Below are positions 50,847-61,524 of a stretch of 64,000 nucleotides of DNA, piece by piece. A program made the translations under genes and the position numbers. The first letter of the stretch is position 1. Each line of letters opens with the position of its first letter. The notes under the pieces are model-generated. The model saw only the letters and a program-made list of their open reading frames with translations. It was not told where the DNA came from and ran no database searches. Source of the DNA: Methanobrevibacter thaueri (GTDB taxonomy: Archaea > Methanobacteriota > Methanobacteria > Methanobacteriales > Methanobacteriaceae); NCBI RefSeq assembly GCF_015062915.1, contig NZ_SUTJ01000002.1, forward strand, positions 189,315 through 253,314, given 5' to 3'.

Positions 50847-51092
50847 TTATTCTGCTAAAGTAGCTGTTACAACACCATCATCATCTTTAACTGCTTTTAC
50901 AGTAATTTTAGAAGGTATTTTTTGGATACCTCTTGCCCAAATAACATGATTAACAGATTCGTCAATTTTAACATCACTTGCTTTCATGTGTTTGGTTAAA
51001 AAGATTTTAATTTCCCTAATAGCTCTAGGAGCTCTGATAGTCCTTTTAATGTCTTTTACATTTCTTAGTGGAATTGTGTAAACTCTTTCCAT
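50847..51092 (-). CDS. rpl31e: Ribosomal protein L31e
   Basis: An 81-aa L31e of the large subunit: [40 protein letters not shown] and [20 protein letters not shown]. It sits between L39e and aIF6, the usual archaeal order. GAGGGG precedes the ATG. Confidence 0.95.
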   Translation of the reverse strand: MERVYTIPLRNVKDIKRTIRAPRAIREIKIFLTKHMKASDVKIDESVNHVIWARGIQKIPSKITVKAVKDDDGVVTATLAE

Positions 51093-51105
51093 TTTAACCC
51101 CTCAA

Positions 51106-51261
51106 TTATAATTTAAGACTGTTTCTTCTCCAATGTCTAGGTTTAGGTCTGTATCTAAGTTTACGGTTAGTTTTAGCATAAGCCCAGATTGGAATTCTCC
51201 TATTTTGTTTGTTTGCTTTTGCCATTCTTAATTTTTTAGCTAATGGTTTATTTCTACTCAT
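51106..51261 (-). CDS. rpl39e: Ribosomal protein L39e
   Basis: A 51-aa, very basic ribosomal protein that lines the exit tunnel: [20 protein letters not shown], then [20 protein letters not shown] and [11 protein letters not shown]. The sequence is characteristic and complete, with the ATG at 51261 after AGGTGAAAT. It ends 13 bases before L31e starts. Confidence 0.97.
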   Translation of the reverse strand: MSRNKPLAKKLRMAKANKQNRRIPIWAYAKTNRKLRYRPKPRHWRRNSLKL

Positions 51262-51281
51262 TATTTCACCTGTAATAATAA

Positions 51282-51866
51282 TTATTTTTTATATCCGATA
51301 ACACGAGTTTGATAATGCTCAGGGAATATGTCCAAAGAGTTTCCGCCCATCTCATCAATCAATGTCCTTATTTCAACCTCAAAATCGGAACTGTTGTCCT
51401 TGTTTGACTTTTCCTTTGAGATTTCGAATAGGTTTTCGGTGATCAGTTTTACTGACTTGTGACCGAAACTGTCCAAGTTAATGTATTGCACCTGTTTTCT
51501 ATCCTCGAGACTTTTTATCTGATTGATGTTTAGCTTTGGGGTTCTGTCGTCTCTTCTAGTCCCATCCGCTATAATATCATGGTTTTCAGCCAGTGTTTCA
51601 ATAGTTTTCTCATGTATGTATTTTATCCCGTCGTTTGGAAATCCGTCCTCCATTATCATCTCACAGGTTTTTTCAAGGATGCTTTTATCCATTTCCAAAA
51701 CGTTGTGCTTGAATCCTAATGCCTCTGCGGATTTTCCAGCCGGAACATATGAATCATAAACTCCGAAGTTTGCAGTGTACAATTCAACGTCAAGACCCAG
51801 TCTTTTAAGCATTACTGCAACAAAGGATGAATCTTTACCTCCACTATATAAAACGGCTGCTTTCAT
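51282..51866 (-). CDS. PP-loop ATPase, asparagine-synthase-like
   Basis: A 194-aa ATP pyrophosphatase. The PP-loop is at residues 8-14 (YSGGKDSSF), followed by [20 protein letters not shown] and a C-terminal half with [20 protein letters not shown]. It belongs to the DUF7411-type archaeal family near the N-type ATP pyrophosphatases; the substrate is unknown, with tRNA modification possible. Its stable place between L39e and the PDCD5 gene suggests a translation-linked role. Confidence 0.8.
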   Translation of the reverse strand: MKAAVLYSGGKDSSFVAVMLKRLGLDVELYTANFGVYDSYVPAGKSAEALGFKHNVLEMDKSILEKTCEMIMEDGFPNDGIKYIHEKTIETLAENHDIIADGTRRDDRTPKLNINQIKSLEDRKQVQYINLDSFGHKSVKLITENLFEISKEKSNKDNSSDFEVEIRTLIDEMGGNSLDIFPEHYQTRVIGYKK

Positions 51867-51871
51867 CGATA

Positions 51872-52228
51872 TTATTTCCTTGTAATTTTAATTTCTCTTT
51901 TCTGACCTGCAATTTGTCTGAGCAAGACTTTCAATTGCTCGTCAGTTACCTTTCCTCTTAGGCTTCCAGCCTGTGCTGATTGAATTAATTGAAGTTCGAT
52001 TTGATTAACCATTTCAGGTTTGGTCAATTTAAGATTTGATAATCTTTGACGAGCTTCAGGAGTCATAATTTGGCCTAAGATCTGTTTTTTCTGAGCTTCG
52101 AATTGTGCTTGAGCTTCTTGCTGTTGAGCCTGTGCCATAGCCTGTTGTTGTGCTTGGTTTTGCGCAGCAGCTTGTTGAGCTTGCAACTCAGCCATTCTTC
52201 TTTGACGAATTTCATCTAAATCGCTCAT
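51872..52228 (-). CDS. PDCD5-family DNA-binding protein
   Basis: A 118-aa protein of the PDCD5/TFAR19 family. The N-terminal part is Gln/Ala-rich (AELQAQQAAAQNQAQQQAMA), followed by the three-helix core (QKKQILGQIMTPEARQRLSN, KPEMVNQIELQLIQSAQAGS, VTDEQLKVLLRQIAGQKREI). Archaeal members bind DNA weakly; the cellular role is unsettled. It lies 21 bases after S19e in the usual archaeal order. Confidence 0.9.
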   Translation of the reverse strand: MSDLDEIRQRRMAELQAQQAAAQNQAQQQAMAQAQQQEAQAQFEAQKKQILGQIMTPEARQRLSNLKLTKPEMVNQIELQLIQSAQAGSLRGKVTDEQLKVLLRQIAGQKREIKITRK

Positions 52229-52249
52229 ATCAAACTCTCCAAATTATAA

Positions 52250-52687
52250 TTAATATTTTTCAAGTTCAGGAATGTCTTTAATTATTTCTCCAGAAATTTT
52301 ATCTAAAAAGGATCTTCCTTGAGGAGTGACAACTCTTCCGCCTTCAACTTTTTCCACATATCCTGCGTCTTCAAGTTGGTGGAGTGCAGTTCTGATAATG
52401 GATCCGCTACCTTTCATGAATTTTTCAGGGCGTACTCCACGGTCTTTTTTACCACCGTAAAAAGTTCTTAAACTTTCAACACCAACAGGTCCATCAATGT
52501 AAACTCTTCTGATGATTGAAGCAGCTCTTACAAACCACCAATCAGCATTTTCTGGTTTTCTTTCTTTGTGAACACCAGTTCTAACAAAATTGGACCATGC
52601 AGGAGATTCTATCTTATCATTACTTTTAAATTCTTCTGCGACTTTTTCAATTAATAAATCTGCAGGTACATCAAATACAGTAGTCAT
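52250..52687 (-). CDS. rps19e: Ribosomal protein S19e
   Basis: A 145-aa S19e of the small subunit: [60 protein letters not shown] and [20 protein letters not shown]. Length and motifs are standard. Confidence 0.95.
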   Translation of the reverse strand: MTTVFDVPADLLIEKVAEEFKSNDKIESPAWSNFVRTGVHKERKPENADWWFVRAASIIRRVYIDGPVGVESLRTFYGGKKDRGVRPEKFMKGSGSIIRTALHQLEDAGYVEKVEGGRVVTPQGRSFLDKISGEIIKDIPELEKY

Positions 52688-52780
52688 ATTAATTCTCCAA
52701 TATTTATTTTTATTGTAGCTTAATCCACTGTAAATTTAAGACCTAAAAAAATAGGGCCTGTAACTCTAAATTTATAATGT

Positions 52781-53038
52781 TTAAGGCTTTTTCTTGTAAA
52801 TAACAGCGACATGACCTCTAACGTCAATGAGTTTTGCTCTTGTCTTAGAGACTATCTCGTCGATGTATTTATCTTTATCTCTAGCGATATTTTTTGCAAA
52901 TTTAAGTTTAACGATTTCATTAGCTTTCAGTTGGCGTTTGATTTCTTCAATAACATTATCATTAACGCCAGATTTGCCAATGTTAATTGTCATCGCATTA
53001 AGAGCTCTATTCATCATTTCCTTCTTTTCGTGACTCAT
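52781..53038 (-). CDS. CRM-domain RNA-binding protein (YhbY-like)
   Basis: An 85-aa single CRM domain. ALNAMTINIGKSGVNDNVIE, LKANEIVKLKFAKNI and the final GHVAVIYKKKP are typical, with the GxxG-like loop altered to GKSG. Bacterial YhbY acts in 50S assembly. The start at 53038 has AAGGAG before it and lies 32 bases inside the RNase P gene upstream, so the two are coupled. Confidence 0.88.
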   Translation of the reverse strand: MSHEKKEMMNRALNAMTINIGKSGVNDNVIEEIKRQLKANEIVKLKFAKNIARDKDKYIDEIVSKTRAKLIDVRGHVAVIYKKKP

Positions 53039-53372
53039 ATTTAGCTCTCCTTTTAAACTTTTTTTCCTTACTGTAAGGAACTTTCATTACATGACCGCAT
53101 TCACCACAAAAAATGTTAACTGACTCGTTAACTAGCCGGACGGTGCAATTGCGACCAGGTGTGAGGAAACTCTTGCAATTCTTACAATACCTTCGGGACC
53201 ATTCTTCAGGCACCTTTGTATTGTATTTGGTGGATAATTTAAGTGCAAGTTCCACGTAGCGATTGGATCGTTCAGGATGGGTGATGAATTCCATCTCAGC
53301 CCGATTAAAAAGAATGTTCATCCTTTCAATCGCCATGTCAATCATCCACTTGGGTCGTTTTCCTCTAGTCAA
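53007..53372 (-). CDS. rnp4: RNase P protein component 4
   Basis: A 121-aa Rpp21-type subunit of archaeal RNase P, which trims tRNA 5' ends. RGKRPKWMIDMAIERMNILF begins the helical part and the zinc ribbon has CKNCKSFLTPGRNC and IFCGECGHVMKVPY. The start is read as TTG at 53372 because GGGAGG lies seven bases before it and homologous sequence begins there; the longer open frame to 53507 has no support. Confidence 0.9.
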   Translation of the reverse strand: MTRGKRPKWMIDMAIERMNILFNRAEMEFITHPERSNRYVELALKLSTKYNTKVPEEWSRRYCKNCKSFLTPGRNCTVRLVNESVNIFCGECGHVMKVPYSKEKKFKRRAKYESRKEGNDE

Positions 53373-53572
53373 AATATCCTCCCTTTGTAGGATATAATAT
53401 TCATGAATTGGATTAAAATGATTTGCGCAATTTAAAACAAAAACCATAGTTAAAAATTTTAACCTTAGGTTAATATGAATATTAAGAATAAATATGTTTA
53501 TTACCATTTATAAAGGTTGTGAATTTTAGGATTGAAATGGTGAAAATCAAAACATAGTGTGAAAAAAGTGGA

Positions 53573-53971
53573 TTAGAAAAATCCACTAATCACTCGAATG
53601 CCATTAATTTTTGCAAAATCACTGTCTGATGTGACAATCTTGTTAATTCCATATTTTTGCATTGAAACAAGGATTGTGCAATCTGCGAAATTAATACTAA
53701 AATTATAATACTTGAATAGATCCATGGCCTTTTTATAGTCCTCAGCTGTTAAGTAGTCAAAAATATCAAGATGCAATAATTGATGGATGATTTCATTGAT
53801 ATTTCCATCAAAGTTGTTAAACTTGATACTGTTCAACACTTCAACTAACACAGTGATGTTTGTTGCCTTTGTTTCGGATTTTAGAATTGGTTTGAGATTA
53901 GAAGAAAAATTATTGTAGGAATCTTTCTTAAGGATCAAACCATTAATGTATGATGTATCTAAAAAAATCAA
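53573..53971 (-). CDS. VapC-like PIN domain toxin
   Basis: A 132-aa PIN-domain RNase. Acidic residues stand at the usual places: MIFLDTSYING (Asp5), the middle VEVLNSI, FADCTILVSMQKYG and VTSDSDFAKINGI. The fold and the upstream RHH-like gene make it a VapC-type toxin that cuts RNA. GAGGAT precedes the ATG at 53971. Confidence 0.8.
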   Translation of the reverse strand: MIFLDTSYINGLILKKDSYNNFSSNLKPILKSETKATNITVLVEVLNSIKFNNFDGNINEIIHQLLHLDIFDYLTAEDYKKAMDLFKYYNFSINFADCTILVSMQKYGINKIVTSDSDFAKINGIRVISGFF

Positions 53972-54002
53972 TTAAAATCCTCCTGTGGTGTTTAATAGAG
54001 AA

Positions 54003-54242
54003 TTAATCGTTTAGAAGTTTATTGACTCTGCTGAGTTTTTCCAATACATCATCACCTTCAGGTTTATCATGGTCAAGCATGTTCCAAATGCGGTCATAAT
54101 CTATTTCATCTGGAAAGTCCCTAACCTTTCTTAATGTATCCCAAAGAGTTTCATTTACAACCTCTTCAGGAGTCCTATCCGTTAATTTAGACATAATCTT
54201 GACTTTTTCCATGACATTATCATTTATACTTATCATTGACAT
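54003..54242 (-). CDS. VapB-like antitoxin
   Basis: A 79-aa protein whose start MSMISINDNVMEKVKIMSKL with TPEEVVNETLWDTLRK reads as a ribbon-helix-helix dimerisation and DNA-binding unit, followed by an acidic tail (EGDDVLEKLSRVNKLLND) that would fill the active site of the PIN toxin 31 bases downstream. AAGGACGTGAT lies before the ATG. Autoregulation of the pair is expected for the family. Confidence 0.7.
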   Translation of the reverse strand: MSMISINDNVMEKVKIMSKLTDRTPEEVVNETLWDTLRKVRDFPDEIDYDRIWNMLDHDKPEGDDVLEKLSRVNKLLND

Positions 54243-54398
54243 ATTATCACGTCCTTTATTATTTAATTCTTCTTCAATGCATTCTTTAACTAAATCTAAA
54301 TAATTAGAATTAGTTTTTAAAGCACGTTTCTTTAAATCCTCCAGTAATTCATCATCAATGTCAATGCTTATTACAGTGATAGTATCGCCACCAAAAGC
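54243..54398 (-). pseudogene. Second RHH antitoxin frame without start codon
   Basis: The frame upstream of and in phase with the VapB-like gene reads TVISIDIDDELLEDLKKRAL and LDLVKECIEEELNNKGRDN, another ribbon-helix-helix unit. It runs into the antitoxin without a stop, but there is no ATG, GTG or TTG before it in frame; a stop lies at 54402-54404. Either it starts at a rare codon or it is a decayed antitoxin fused by loss of its stop. Confidence 0.45.
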
Positions 54399-54404
54399 TG
54401 ATTA

Positions 54405-54618
54405 ATATTAAATATGTTCATTATCATTATAAAGATTTAACGATTGTGCTTTATCTATTTACTTAAACTAGCTAGCAAAAGTTAGATTATAATTTATCTT
54501 CAAAAATATATAAATATTTTCAATATATTCAAAAGCACAAAAGCACAATTATGATATTAAGCCCATTGAAGTAAATATTGATTTAAAAAAGAAAAATTGT
54601 AGTGATTTCGTAAAATTG
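54405..54618. other. Intergenic region without gene
   Basis: AT-rich DNA with AAAATATATAAATATTT near 54504, a likely TATA element, but no gene seen. Confidence 0.35.
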
Positions 54619-55149
54619 TTATGGGTGTGAAATAAGCCAATCCATAAAGTTGATTTCACCGACAGGACATGTGACCTCGTCATTGATTATCTTTTCAACC
54701 AAATCAACAACTTCATCTATTGCCAGATCGCTTACGTCAATCTCCTGAACCTTGTCACCATACTTGTCATATGCCTCAGCGGTGCAGACTCCAAGTGCCT
54801 CGGCTTCCAGGTTTTCCCTGATTTTGGCATCTGAATACTCTCTCCCCTTCAATCTGGACTCGAGCACTTCCGGCCTTACCCTTAAGACAATTATCTTATC
54901 TCCGCCATCGCACAGGTGTGACAGGTGTCCCTCAAAAATCAGCAGTTCATCACAGTTTTGACTCAAGCTATCTACATATTCGCTTAACTTTTCAATGTCG
55001 ATGACCTTATATCCCTTATCCTCATCGATGCCCAGTACAAAATCATGGCTGATGGCAACATCGTTTATTTTAATCAGGTGTCCATTCAATCTGGAGGCAA
55101 TAGTTGTTTTGCCGGTACATGGAGTACCGGTTATAAAAATAGCTGTCAT
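54619..55149 (-). CDS. AK6-type adenylate kinase
   Basis: A 176-aa P-loop kinase of the AK6/Fap7 family. Walker A is [17 protein letters not shown] (residues 5-21), followed by [20 protein letters not shown] and the LID-like [22 protein letters not shown]6 proteins phosphorylate AMP and act in small-subunit assembly with uS11. The gene begins one base after the stop codon of the Drg GTPase gene, so they form an operon. Confidence 0.9.
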   Translation of the reverse strand: MTAIFITGTPCTGKTTIASRLNGHLIKINDVAISHDFVLGIDEDKGYKVIDIEKLSEYVDSLSQNCDELLIFEGHLSHLCDGGDKIIVLRVRPEVLESRLKGREYSDAKIRENLEAEALGVCTAEAYDKYGDKVQEIDVSDLAIDEVVDLVEKIINDEVTCPVGEINFMDWLISHP

Positions 55150-55150
55150 G

Positions 55151-56245
55151 TTATTTCTTTAGAATTATTCTTAAAACGTCCTCATCCTCAAGCACATGGT
55201 CAGGTCCGACTTTTTGACCTGGGAATTTTACGGAAGTTCCCCAAACCTTAGCGTGACGGAAGTTCTTGACGAATTCACGGTGAAGCTTTCCGCATGCATC
55301 GATTACTGTGGAACCCTTCTTGATGACCAATGGGTCTTCCATGTCCGCCTTGCGCCCTTGAGGTTTCAGGTAAACGCGAACCAAATCCAAATTGTCAAAG
55401 ATGATATCCTTCAATTCATCGATATTTGTGTTCTTGTCAGCTGAAATCGGGATGAAATCCGGAATGTATTTCTTAAGCTCCTCAATGTATGCGTCATCGA
55501 CAAGATCCACTTTATTTAACAGAATAAGCATTGGCACGTAGGACTTGTTCCTGTCAAGCACATCAATGAACTGGTCCATTGTAACATCATCACGGAACAG
55601 CACATCAGCGTTGATGTAGCCGTACTCATTGAGGATTGAACGGATTGTCTTTTCATCCAGATTGGTCAGTTTACAGGTTGAGGATACCTTGACCCCACCG
55701 AGCTTTTTCCTTTTAACGGTTACATCCGGCGGACGTTCGTTTGGCCTGATACCAATGGCCCTCAATTCCTTAATAATCACATCCAAATGTTGTGGATTGA
55801 AAGTGTCCAATACGATAAGTATCAAATCAGCGGTTCTGGCCACTGACAAAATCTCCTTTCCTCTACCCTTACCGCTGCTTGCACCGGTAATGATTCCAGG
55901 AATGTCAAAAACCTGGATTTTAGCATTCTTATGCTCCATGACTCCCGGAACAATGTCTAATGTTGTGAATTGATAAGCGCCAACCTTACTTTCGGCATTG
56001 GTAATGTTATTCAACAAGGTTGATTTACCTACTGATGGAAAACCTACAAGTACAACAGTAGCGTCACCTGACTTTTTAACGTGAAAACCTTGTCCTTTTG
56101 ACCCACCACTGCTTCTCTGCAATGACTCTTCTTTCAATTTGGATAATTTAGCTTTTAATTTTCCAATGTGGTGGGAAGTTGCCTTGTTGTAAGGTGTCTT
56201 TTGAATTTCCTCTTCAATATCTTTAATCTTTTCTTCAATACCCAT
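55151..56245 (-). CDS. Drg-type GTPase with TGS domain
   Basis: A 364-aa GTPase of the DRG (developmentally regulated GTP-binding) family. G1 is [19 protein letters not shown]3 is [13 protein letters not shown]4 is LILLNKVDL and the S5D2L-like insertion follows G3. The C-terminal TGS domain is present ([34 protein letters not shown]). DRG proteins bind ribosomes. Length is standard. Confidence 0.93.
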   Translation of the reverse strand: MGIEEKIKDIEEEIQKTPYNKATSHHIGKLKAKLSKLKEESLQRSSGGSKGQGFHVKKSGDATVVLVGFPSVGKSTLLNNITNAESKVGAYQFTTLDIVPGVMEHKNAKIQVFDIPGIITGASSGKGRGKEILSVARTADLILIVLDTFNPQHLDVIIKELRAIGIRPNERPPDVTVKRKKLGGVKVSSTCKLTNLDEKTIRSILNEYGYINADVLFRDDVTMDQFIDVLDRNKSYVPMLILLNKVDLVDDAYIEELKKYIPDFIPISADKNTNIDELKDIIFDNLDLVRVYLKPQGRKADMEDPLVIKKGSTVIDACGKLHREFVKNFRHAKVWGTSVKFPGQKVGPDHVLEDEDVLRIILKK

Positions 56246-56349
56246 TTAGGTTAAACTCCCAATAAAAATAATTAGTTAATATTTAAGATTGTTATAGTAT
56301 AAATAATTTAAAAAAAATAGAAAAAAGGTAGATTAGTAGTTAAACTAAT

Positions 56350-59034
56350 CTAATTTCCAGCTTTTGTGTTGTTAAAGTTAACATTGAACAGCATTACACC
56401 GTTTTCAGAGTGTACAGGTTCAAAGATGTTTTGACCGGCTCCACCGAGTAAGTATAGTCTTGTAAACATGGAGTTTGTAAGCTCATTACTCATTAGTATT
56501 GGAGTGTATGCATTATCCTGACCCATGATGAACAATGTGTAATTACCATCATCGGCACCTTTGATGGATTCGTTCTTCATGATGTATCCATCTTCAATCA
56601 GAATTATGTCTGATGCCTTCAATGGGTTGTATTCACTGCCGTTAACTTTAATTGGCTCACCATTTTCAGTGTATACTGATTCGATATGGGCTGATGTGGT
56701 ATTGTTACCTGTTCCTCTTTCAATTACAGCGTTTACTGTCATACCTTGATCTTCTAACAATGTAAGCTTGCCTGTTTCACCGGCCTTGACTGTCACTTGT
56801 TCAGTTGGTACGTAGTAGTTGTAATTTTCAGAAGTCTGGTTGTCAAAGTCCCATGCTCCGAAGTAAGTCCACCAACCAGATTTTCCGAGCATATCGCTTG
56901 ATGCAACGAAGATTACTGGTCTAGGGTCACTTGGGTGAGTGTATTCTATAGTCTGTTTAGCTTCTGCAGATGTTAAACCGTATTTGGATGTGAGCTGCTT
57001 TTGAGCGTCATCAGCGGTTCTTGGCAAGATGTCAATAAGGATATCGGTTGTCTTACCTGTTGAACCTGTAACGTTTGTCAGATACTCATCAGCCAATGTA
57101 CCTTTAGTGTTCAACATTCTAAATATTCCTGCAGACAGTTCCAAATCATCTGTTGTCATTGCCTGACCAAGCCAGAACGCTCTTTCCCCAGTCTGGGAAC
57201 CCCCATCGAATGTTACCTGTCTGTCGGCAGCAACCTCGAAGAGGTAACCGAAGTCCCACCAGGATGTGATTACAACATCGTCAGGTTGGGTTTCGTTAAC
57301 CCATTGCATAGCGTTCCACATTGGGTCACTTGTACCTGGAACAACTTGTTCTGAGGTTTGGTAAGCCCCACAGATACTTGGGGTCACAAGTGCCAAGACC
57401 AAAGCAACGATTAAAACATATTTCTTGATAGGAACATGTTTCTTGTCAGCTGAATTGTCTTTGATTGCATAGATTGTAGCTAAACCGATAGCGACAATAG
57501 CCACAAAGAGCAATACACCGTAGATGGTGTTTACTGTGGATAAAGGCACGGCCGCAAATACTGCACAGAAAATAACTGCAACAGTTAACCATTTATCATT
57601 ATCTAATTTATTCTTAATGTAATCGCAGGCGAATCCTACAAAAATACCTGTTAATAAACCGAATGGTAAAACGAGAGTGGTAATGAACCTTGAACCACGA
57701 GTTACCGCAAGTATTGTTACAAGTACCCATACAACGAAGAGTGTTGCATACAATACTGTTAGGCGTTTGTCTCCTAAAATAGGATTGTCTCCACCGAATT
57801 TCAAGTCAGCCATTGATAGCTTGAACTTGCGGTCATTGTCCAGTTTTTTAGCTGCGGACAATCTTTTACCTTTTTGAGGTTTTTCAGAAGTTTTCACTAC
57901 GCCTTGGTTTCTGAATTTCCATGCCCTTGACACTAAAGTGTACAGTACGATTAAACCGGCGAACAATACTAGAATACCACCGATACCGTTGATTGCACCG
58001 TTAGTGTTAGCTAAGAACAGGGAAGTCATTCCTGAACCAAGCATGTTTGGCGCTTGCATCTCTGCAACGGAAATAAGTACGTTAGGGAATCCACCAACAA
58101 CCACTGATGCAGATTGTAAGTTTAACAATCCAAGCACACTTCCAAAGATTCCAAGCACTCCATCTACACCTTTGAATACTGCAAGACCTATAAATCCGAT
58201 TACACCAATAATAACAACAGATAGGAATGCCTTCTGATGGACTAGCCATGAAAGCACATTGTCATAATCTCCCCTGTCGTCACCTGTGTTAAATACGAAT
58301 GTTGCAATAAGGTATGCTACTGCGAACATTCCCATCAATGCAACGTAAAAGATCCAACCTGTCCATTGTTGTGAGAACAGCCCTATTGATATGATGGACA
58401 GGATTGCAAATACCACTTTCCATATCATGTTCTTCGCCCTTATGGACTCAACGAAGAAGAATATGAAGAACAGTGAGAATATGTAGTAGAACATATCTGT
58501 ATCGAAAAATCCTGGGAATGTGTGCGCGAAATAGTTCGGAGCAAGCACAATAATCAATGTTGCTACAATTGCCCCATAATCATTAGTCAATCTTCTGGCA
58601 AAGATAAATGCCGGAATTACTGCAAAGGTAGATATAATAGCTCCAGTCCAGAATGCAACTTCTTTAAGTGAATGATTTCCTCCAAGGAAATTATTTGCAA
58701 AGTCATGTAACCATGAAGTCACCCAGACAATACCCAACTCATAATTAATCTGATTTCCTGTTGGGGCATACCTGTGCATATCCCATTCACTACCATTTAC
58801 CATTTCATCTCCCACGTAGCCGTGATCAACAAAATCCTCGGTCAACCTATAGTTATAATATGAATCCATTTCACTGAAATAAGGAAGACCTGAGGCATCA
58901 GTATACTCAGCTTTTAAATCATCGTTGAGCATATTCAAATCGGCCGCAGGAGCTTTTAATGCGAAGACAACAGCTAAAAGAATTAAAACAATAATAACTC
59001 CTTTACCTACTGTCAATAAAGTATCTCTATTCAT
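56350..59034 (-). CDS. aglB: Oligosaccharyltransferase AglB
   Basis: An 894-aa STT3/AglB enzyme that moves a lipid-linked glycan to Asn of secreted proteins. About a dozen membrane spans fill the first two thirds, with the DxD-type SEMDSYYNYRL near residue 60 and AHTFPGFFDTDMFYYIF. The soluble part begins with WWDFGYLFEV (WWDxG motif) near residue 590; SSDMLGKSGWW lies at the position of the second motif. The ATG at 59034 is chosen from context; residues before it are not needed. Surface proteins in this window are rich in Asn-X-Thr and are likely substrates. Confidence 0.93.
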   Translation of the reverse strand: MNRDTLLTVGKGVIIVLILLAVVFALKAPAADLNMLNDDLKAEYTDASGLPYFSEMDSYYNYRLTEDFVDHGYVGDEMVNGSEWDMHRYAPTGNQINYELGIVWVTSWLHDFANNFLGGNHSLKEVAFWTGAIISTFAVIPAFIFARRLTNDYGAIVATLIIVLAPNYFAHTFPGFFDTDMFYYIFSLFFIFFFVESIRAKNMIWKVVFAILSIISIGLFSQQWTGWIFYVALMGMFAVAYLIATFVFNTGDDRGDYDNVLSWLVHQKAFLSVVIIGVIGFIGLAVFKGVDGVLGIFGSVLGLLNLQSASVVVGGFPNVLISVAEMQAPNMLGSGMTSLFLANTNGAINGIGGILVLFAGLIVLYTLVSRAWKFRNQGVVKTSEKPQKGKRLSAAKKLDNDRKFKLSMADLKFGGDNPILGDKRLTVLYATLFVVWVLVTILAVTRGSRFITTLVLPFGLLTGIFVGFACDYIKNKLDNDKWLTVAVIFCAVFAAVPLSTVNTIYGVLLFVAIVAIGLATIYAIKDNSADKKHVPIKKYVLIVALVLALVTPSICGAYQTSEQVVPGTSDPMWNAMQWVNETQPDDVVITSWWDFGYLFEVAADRQVTFDGGSQTGERAFWLGQAMTTDDLELSAGIFRMLNTKGTLADEYLTNVTGSTGKTTDILIDILPRTADDAQKQLTSKYGLTSAEAKQTIEYTHPSDPRPVIFVASSDMLGKSGWWTYFGAWDFDNQTSENYNYYVPTEQVTVKAGETGKLTLLEDQGMTVNAVIERGTGNNTTSAHIESVYTENGEPIKVNGSEYNPLKASDIILIEDGYIMKNESIKGADDGNYTLFIMGQDNAYTPILMSNELTNSMFTRLYLLGGAGQNIFEPVHSENGVMLFNVNFNNTKAGN

Positions 59035-59191
59035 TAAAAATCCTCTATGTAATTTCATTAATAATAAAAAATTATTAGAAAAATAAAAATAATTTCAAAC
59101 AATGTGAAAAAATATTTTTATTGGTATATATCTATCTTTTTCCACATTATTAAATATTATGCATTAAAAAAAGAATAAGAAAAAATAAATT

Positions 59192-61372
59192 TCATTTTAA
59201 TTTATGTGGGAGTTCCTCTACAGAACATGTGAAACGGCATTTTGGAAAACCACTGCAACCGATGAACTCACCATACCTTCCGGAACGCTTAAGCAAAGGT
59301 TTGCCACATTCAGGACATTCACCAACCTCTTCAGGCTTGTGAGGTTTGGTTTTATCCTTTCCACAATTAGGATCAAGGCAGGCTCTCTGTCTAGGCTTTC
59401 CGAATGAGATGATTGGAAGACCGCACTTTTCACATTTCTTCTTAAGGAAATTGGTACCCTTAGGAATGGAATACACTGTTGTGCAATCCGGATAATTGGA
59501 ACATCCGACAAATGACGCCTTGGTTTTAGGAGAATACCTTTTAACGAGATTTCCACCACAGTTAGGACAGGTTCCGACAATGTTACTTTCCTGATAGGAC
59601 TCATAGAGTTTTGTTCCGATTTCCTTGGAATTCTTTGTGATGTCGCCGAGAATCAACTTAACTTCCTTTTGACCCTCCTCGATTATCTCATGACGGGTGG
59701 AAGTGTTGTTGTCAATTCCCTCAAGCTTGTTTTCAAAAGACCTTGTGAGCTCTTCTGAAGTGAGGTCATTACAGTATGTTGAGAGGGTGTCAATCATGTT
59801 GGCACCAAGCTGGTTAACCTCAATCTGCTTGTCTCCTGTTATGTATTTCCTGTCATAAAGCTTGTCAATAATGTCTGCACGAGTTGCCTTTGTTCCAAGC
59901 TCCCTTTTCTCCAGTTCCTTAATCAGGGAAGCCTGATTATACCTTGCAGGAGGTTTGGTTTCCTTTTCATCGGCAAGAAGTTTTAAAACTTTTAGAATGT
60001 CGCCTTCCTTGATGTCGGGGAATTCCTCATTGTCAATGTTTCTGTATGGATAATGTTCCATCCAGCCCTTATGGGTGACTCTTCTTCTTCTGAAACGGAA
60101 CTTCTCGCCTTCAATGTCCAGGGTTGTGCTCATTGTCTCGAACTTGGCTGGTTCGAAGAACACTGAGATGAACCTGTAGACAATCAAGTCATAGATTTTC
60201 TTGTCATCCCTTGACAATCCTTGAGGAAGGATTCCTGTAGGATGTATTGCAGGGTGAGCCGCATCCTCCTTCTTACCGTTGTTAGGCTTTAATTTGGATG
60301 GCAACTGTGAGATGTGCTTTTTATACTCACTATCATGTGCCAATTGTGAGAAAATCTCCTTGAAGCCCAAGCTTTCAGGCAATTTTTGAGATGAAGTACG
60401 CGGATAGGAAGTGTAACCCGCAGTATAAAGGTTTTGGGCAATGACCTGTGTCTTTTTAGGGGAAAATCCGAAAACGTTATAGGCTTCGGACTGAAGGCCT
60501 CCCAAGTTGAACGGTACAGGAGGCTGAGTCTTAGAGTTTGAAATGGTGATCTTGTGAACCCTTGCATCCTTATCCTTACATTTGGTCATAATCTCATCGG
60601 CACGAGCCTTATCGAATATCTTGCCGTCGACATGGTCAACTGCAATCCTGTCCTCAACGCCGTTCTCGGTCTTGCCTTGAACAAGCGCCTTGATCATCCA
60701 GTAAGGTTCAGGAACGAAATTCTTGATTTCATTTTCCCTTTCAACAAGAATAGATAATGTAGGAGTCTGCACACGTCCTGCGGATAGTTTTAGGAATCTG
60801 TGTTTTGCGCTGCTTACAGATTTCATCAATGCTTTTGAGATATTTACACCAAAGTAATAGTCCAATACGTGTCTTGCAATACCAGTGTCGACCTGGTTCA
60901 TGTCCAAATCGATTCTGTTGTCATAAGCTTCAAGCAAATCCTTCTTGGTCAATGTTGAAAACTTCATTCTTGAAATTTTGCTGAGGTTATCCTGGCCACA
61001 TGCATACTTCAATGCATTGTAGCCTATCAATGTTCCTTCAGTATCATAATCGCAAGCATGAATGTAGGAATCGGCATTTTTGCCCAGTTTCTTGATGGCC
61101 CTGACATAATCCTTTGTAAATCCGCTTCCCTTCTTGTTCACCTCGTATGCAGGAGCCCAGTGAAGGTCGAAATAAACCTTGTCCTTAGGGTTGTCCGGTG
61201 TGAGTGAATAAAGGTGTCCGACAGCGGATACAACGGTAATGTCCTTTGAATCCTTTTTAAGTTCCCAATATTTAACTTTCTTATTGTATACTTTCTTTTT
61301 AGCACTTGGTGAAAGCGCTTTTGCTATTTTTTCCGCAGATGTTGGTTTTTCGCAAACTATTACTTCATGCAT
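59192..61372 (-). CDS. topA: DNA topoisomerase I (type IA)
   Basis: A 726-aa type IA topoisomerase. The Toprim domain starts [20 protein letters not shown] and has [10 protein letters not shown]. The active Tyr is in [10 protein letters not shown] near residue 322, and the conserved [15 protein letters not shown] follows. Three C-terminal zinc modules are seen ([13 protein letters not shown] with [17 protein letters not shown] with [19 protein letters not shown] with GCSGFPKC). It relaxes negative supercoils. Length is standard. Confidence 0.96.
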   Translation of the reverse strand: MHEVIVCEKPTSAEKIAKALSPSAKKKVYNKKVKYWELKKDSKDITVVSAVGHLYSLTPDNPKDKVYFDLHWAPAYEVNKKGSGFTKDYVRAIKKLGKNADSYIHACDYDTEGTLIGYNALKYACGQDNLSKISRMKFSTLTKKDLLEAYDNRIDLDMNQVDTGIARHVLDYYFGVNISKALMKSVSSAKHRFLKLSAGRVQTPTLSILVERENEIKNFVPEPYWMIKALVQGKTENGVEDRIAVDHVDGKIFDKARADEIMTKCKDKDARVHKITISNSKTQPPVPFNLGGLQSEAYNVFGFSPKKTQVIAQNLYTAGYTSYPRTSSQKLPESLGFKEIFSQLAHDSEYKKHISQLPSKLKPNNGKKEDAAHPAIHPTGILPQGLSRDDKKIYDLIVYRFISVFFEPAKFETMSTTLDIEGEKFRFRRRRVTHKGWMEHYPYRNIDNEEFPDIKEGDILKVLKLLADEKETKPPARYNQASLIKELEKRELGTKATRADIIDKLYDRKYITGDKQIEVNQLGANMIDTLSTYCNDLTSEELTRSFENKLEGIDNNTSTRHEIIEEGQKEVKLILGDITKNSKEIGTKLYESYQESNIVGTCPNCGGNLVKRYSPKTKASFVGCSNYPDCTTVYSIPKGTNFLKKKCEKCGLPIISFGKPRQRACLDPNCGKDKTKPHKPEEVGECPECGKPLLKRSGRYGEFIGCSGFPKCRFTCSVEELPHKLK

Positions 61373-61524
61373 TATTCTCGTACCTATCTCAATTTTTATT
61401 AAATATAGTTTAAAGAAATTAATAATATAAAAGTGTTACTATGCAGACATGCAATTAGAAAACTACAAATATTAATATATGTTCAAAGTATATTATTATT
61501 AATAAATTTTATTTTGATGATAAG

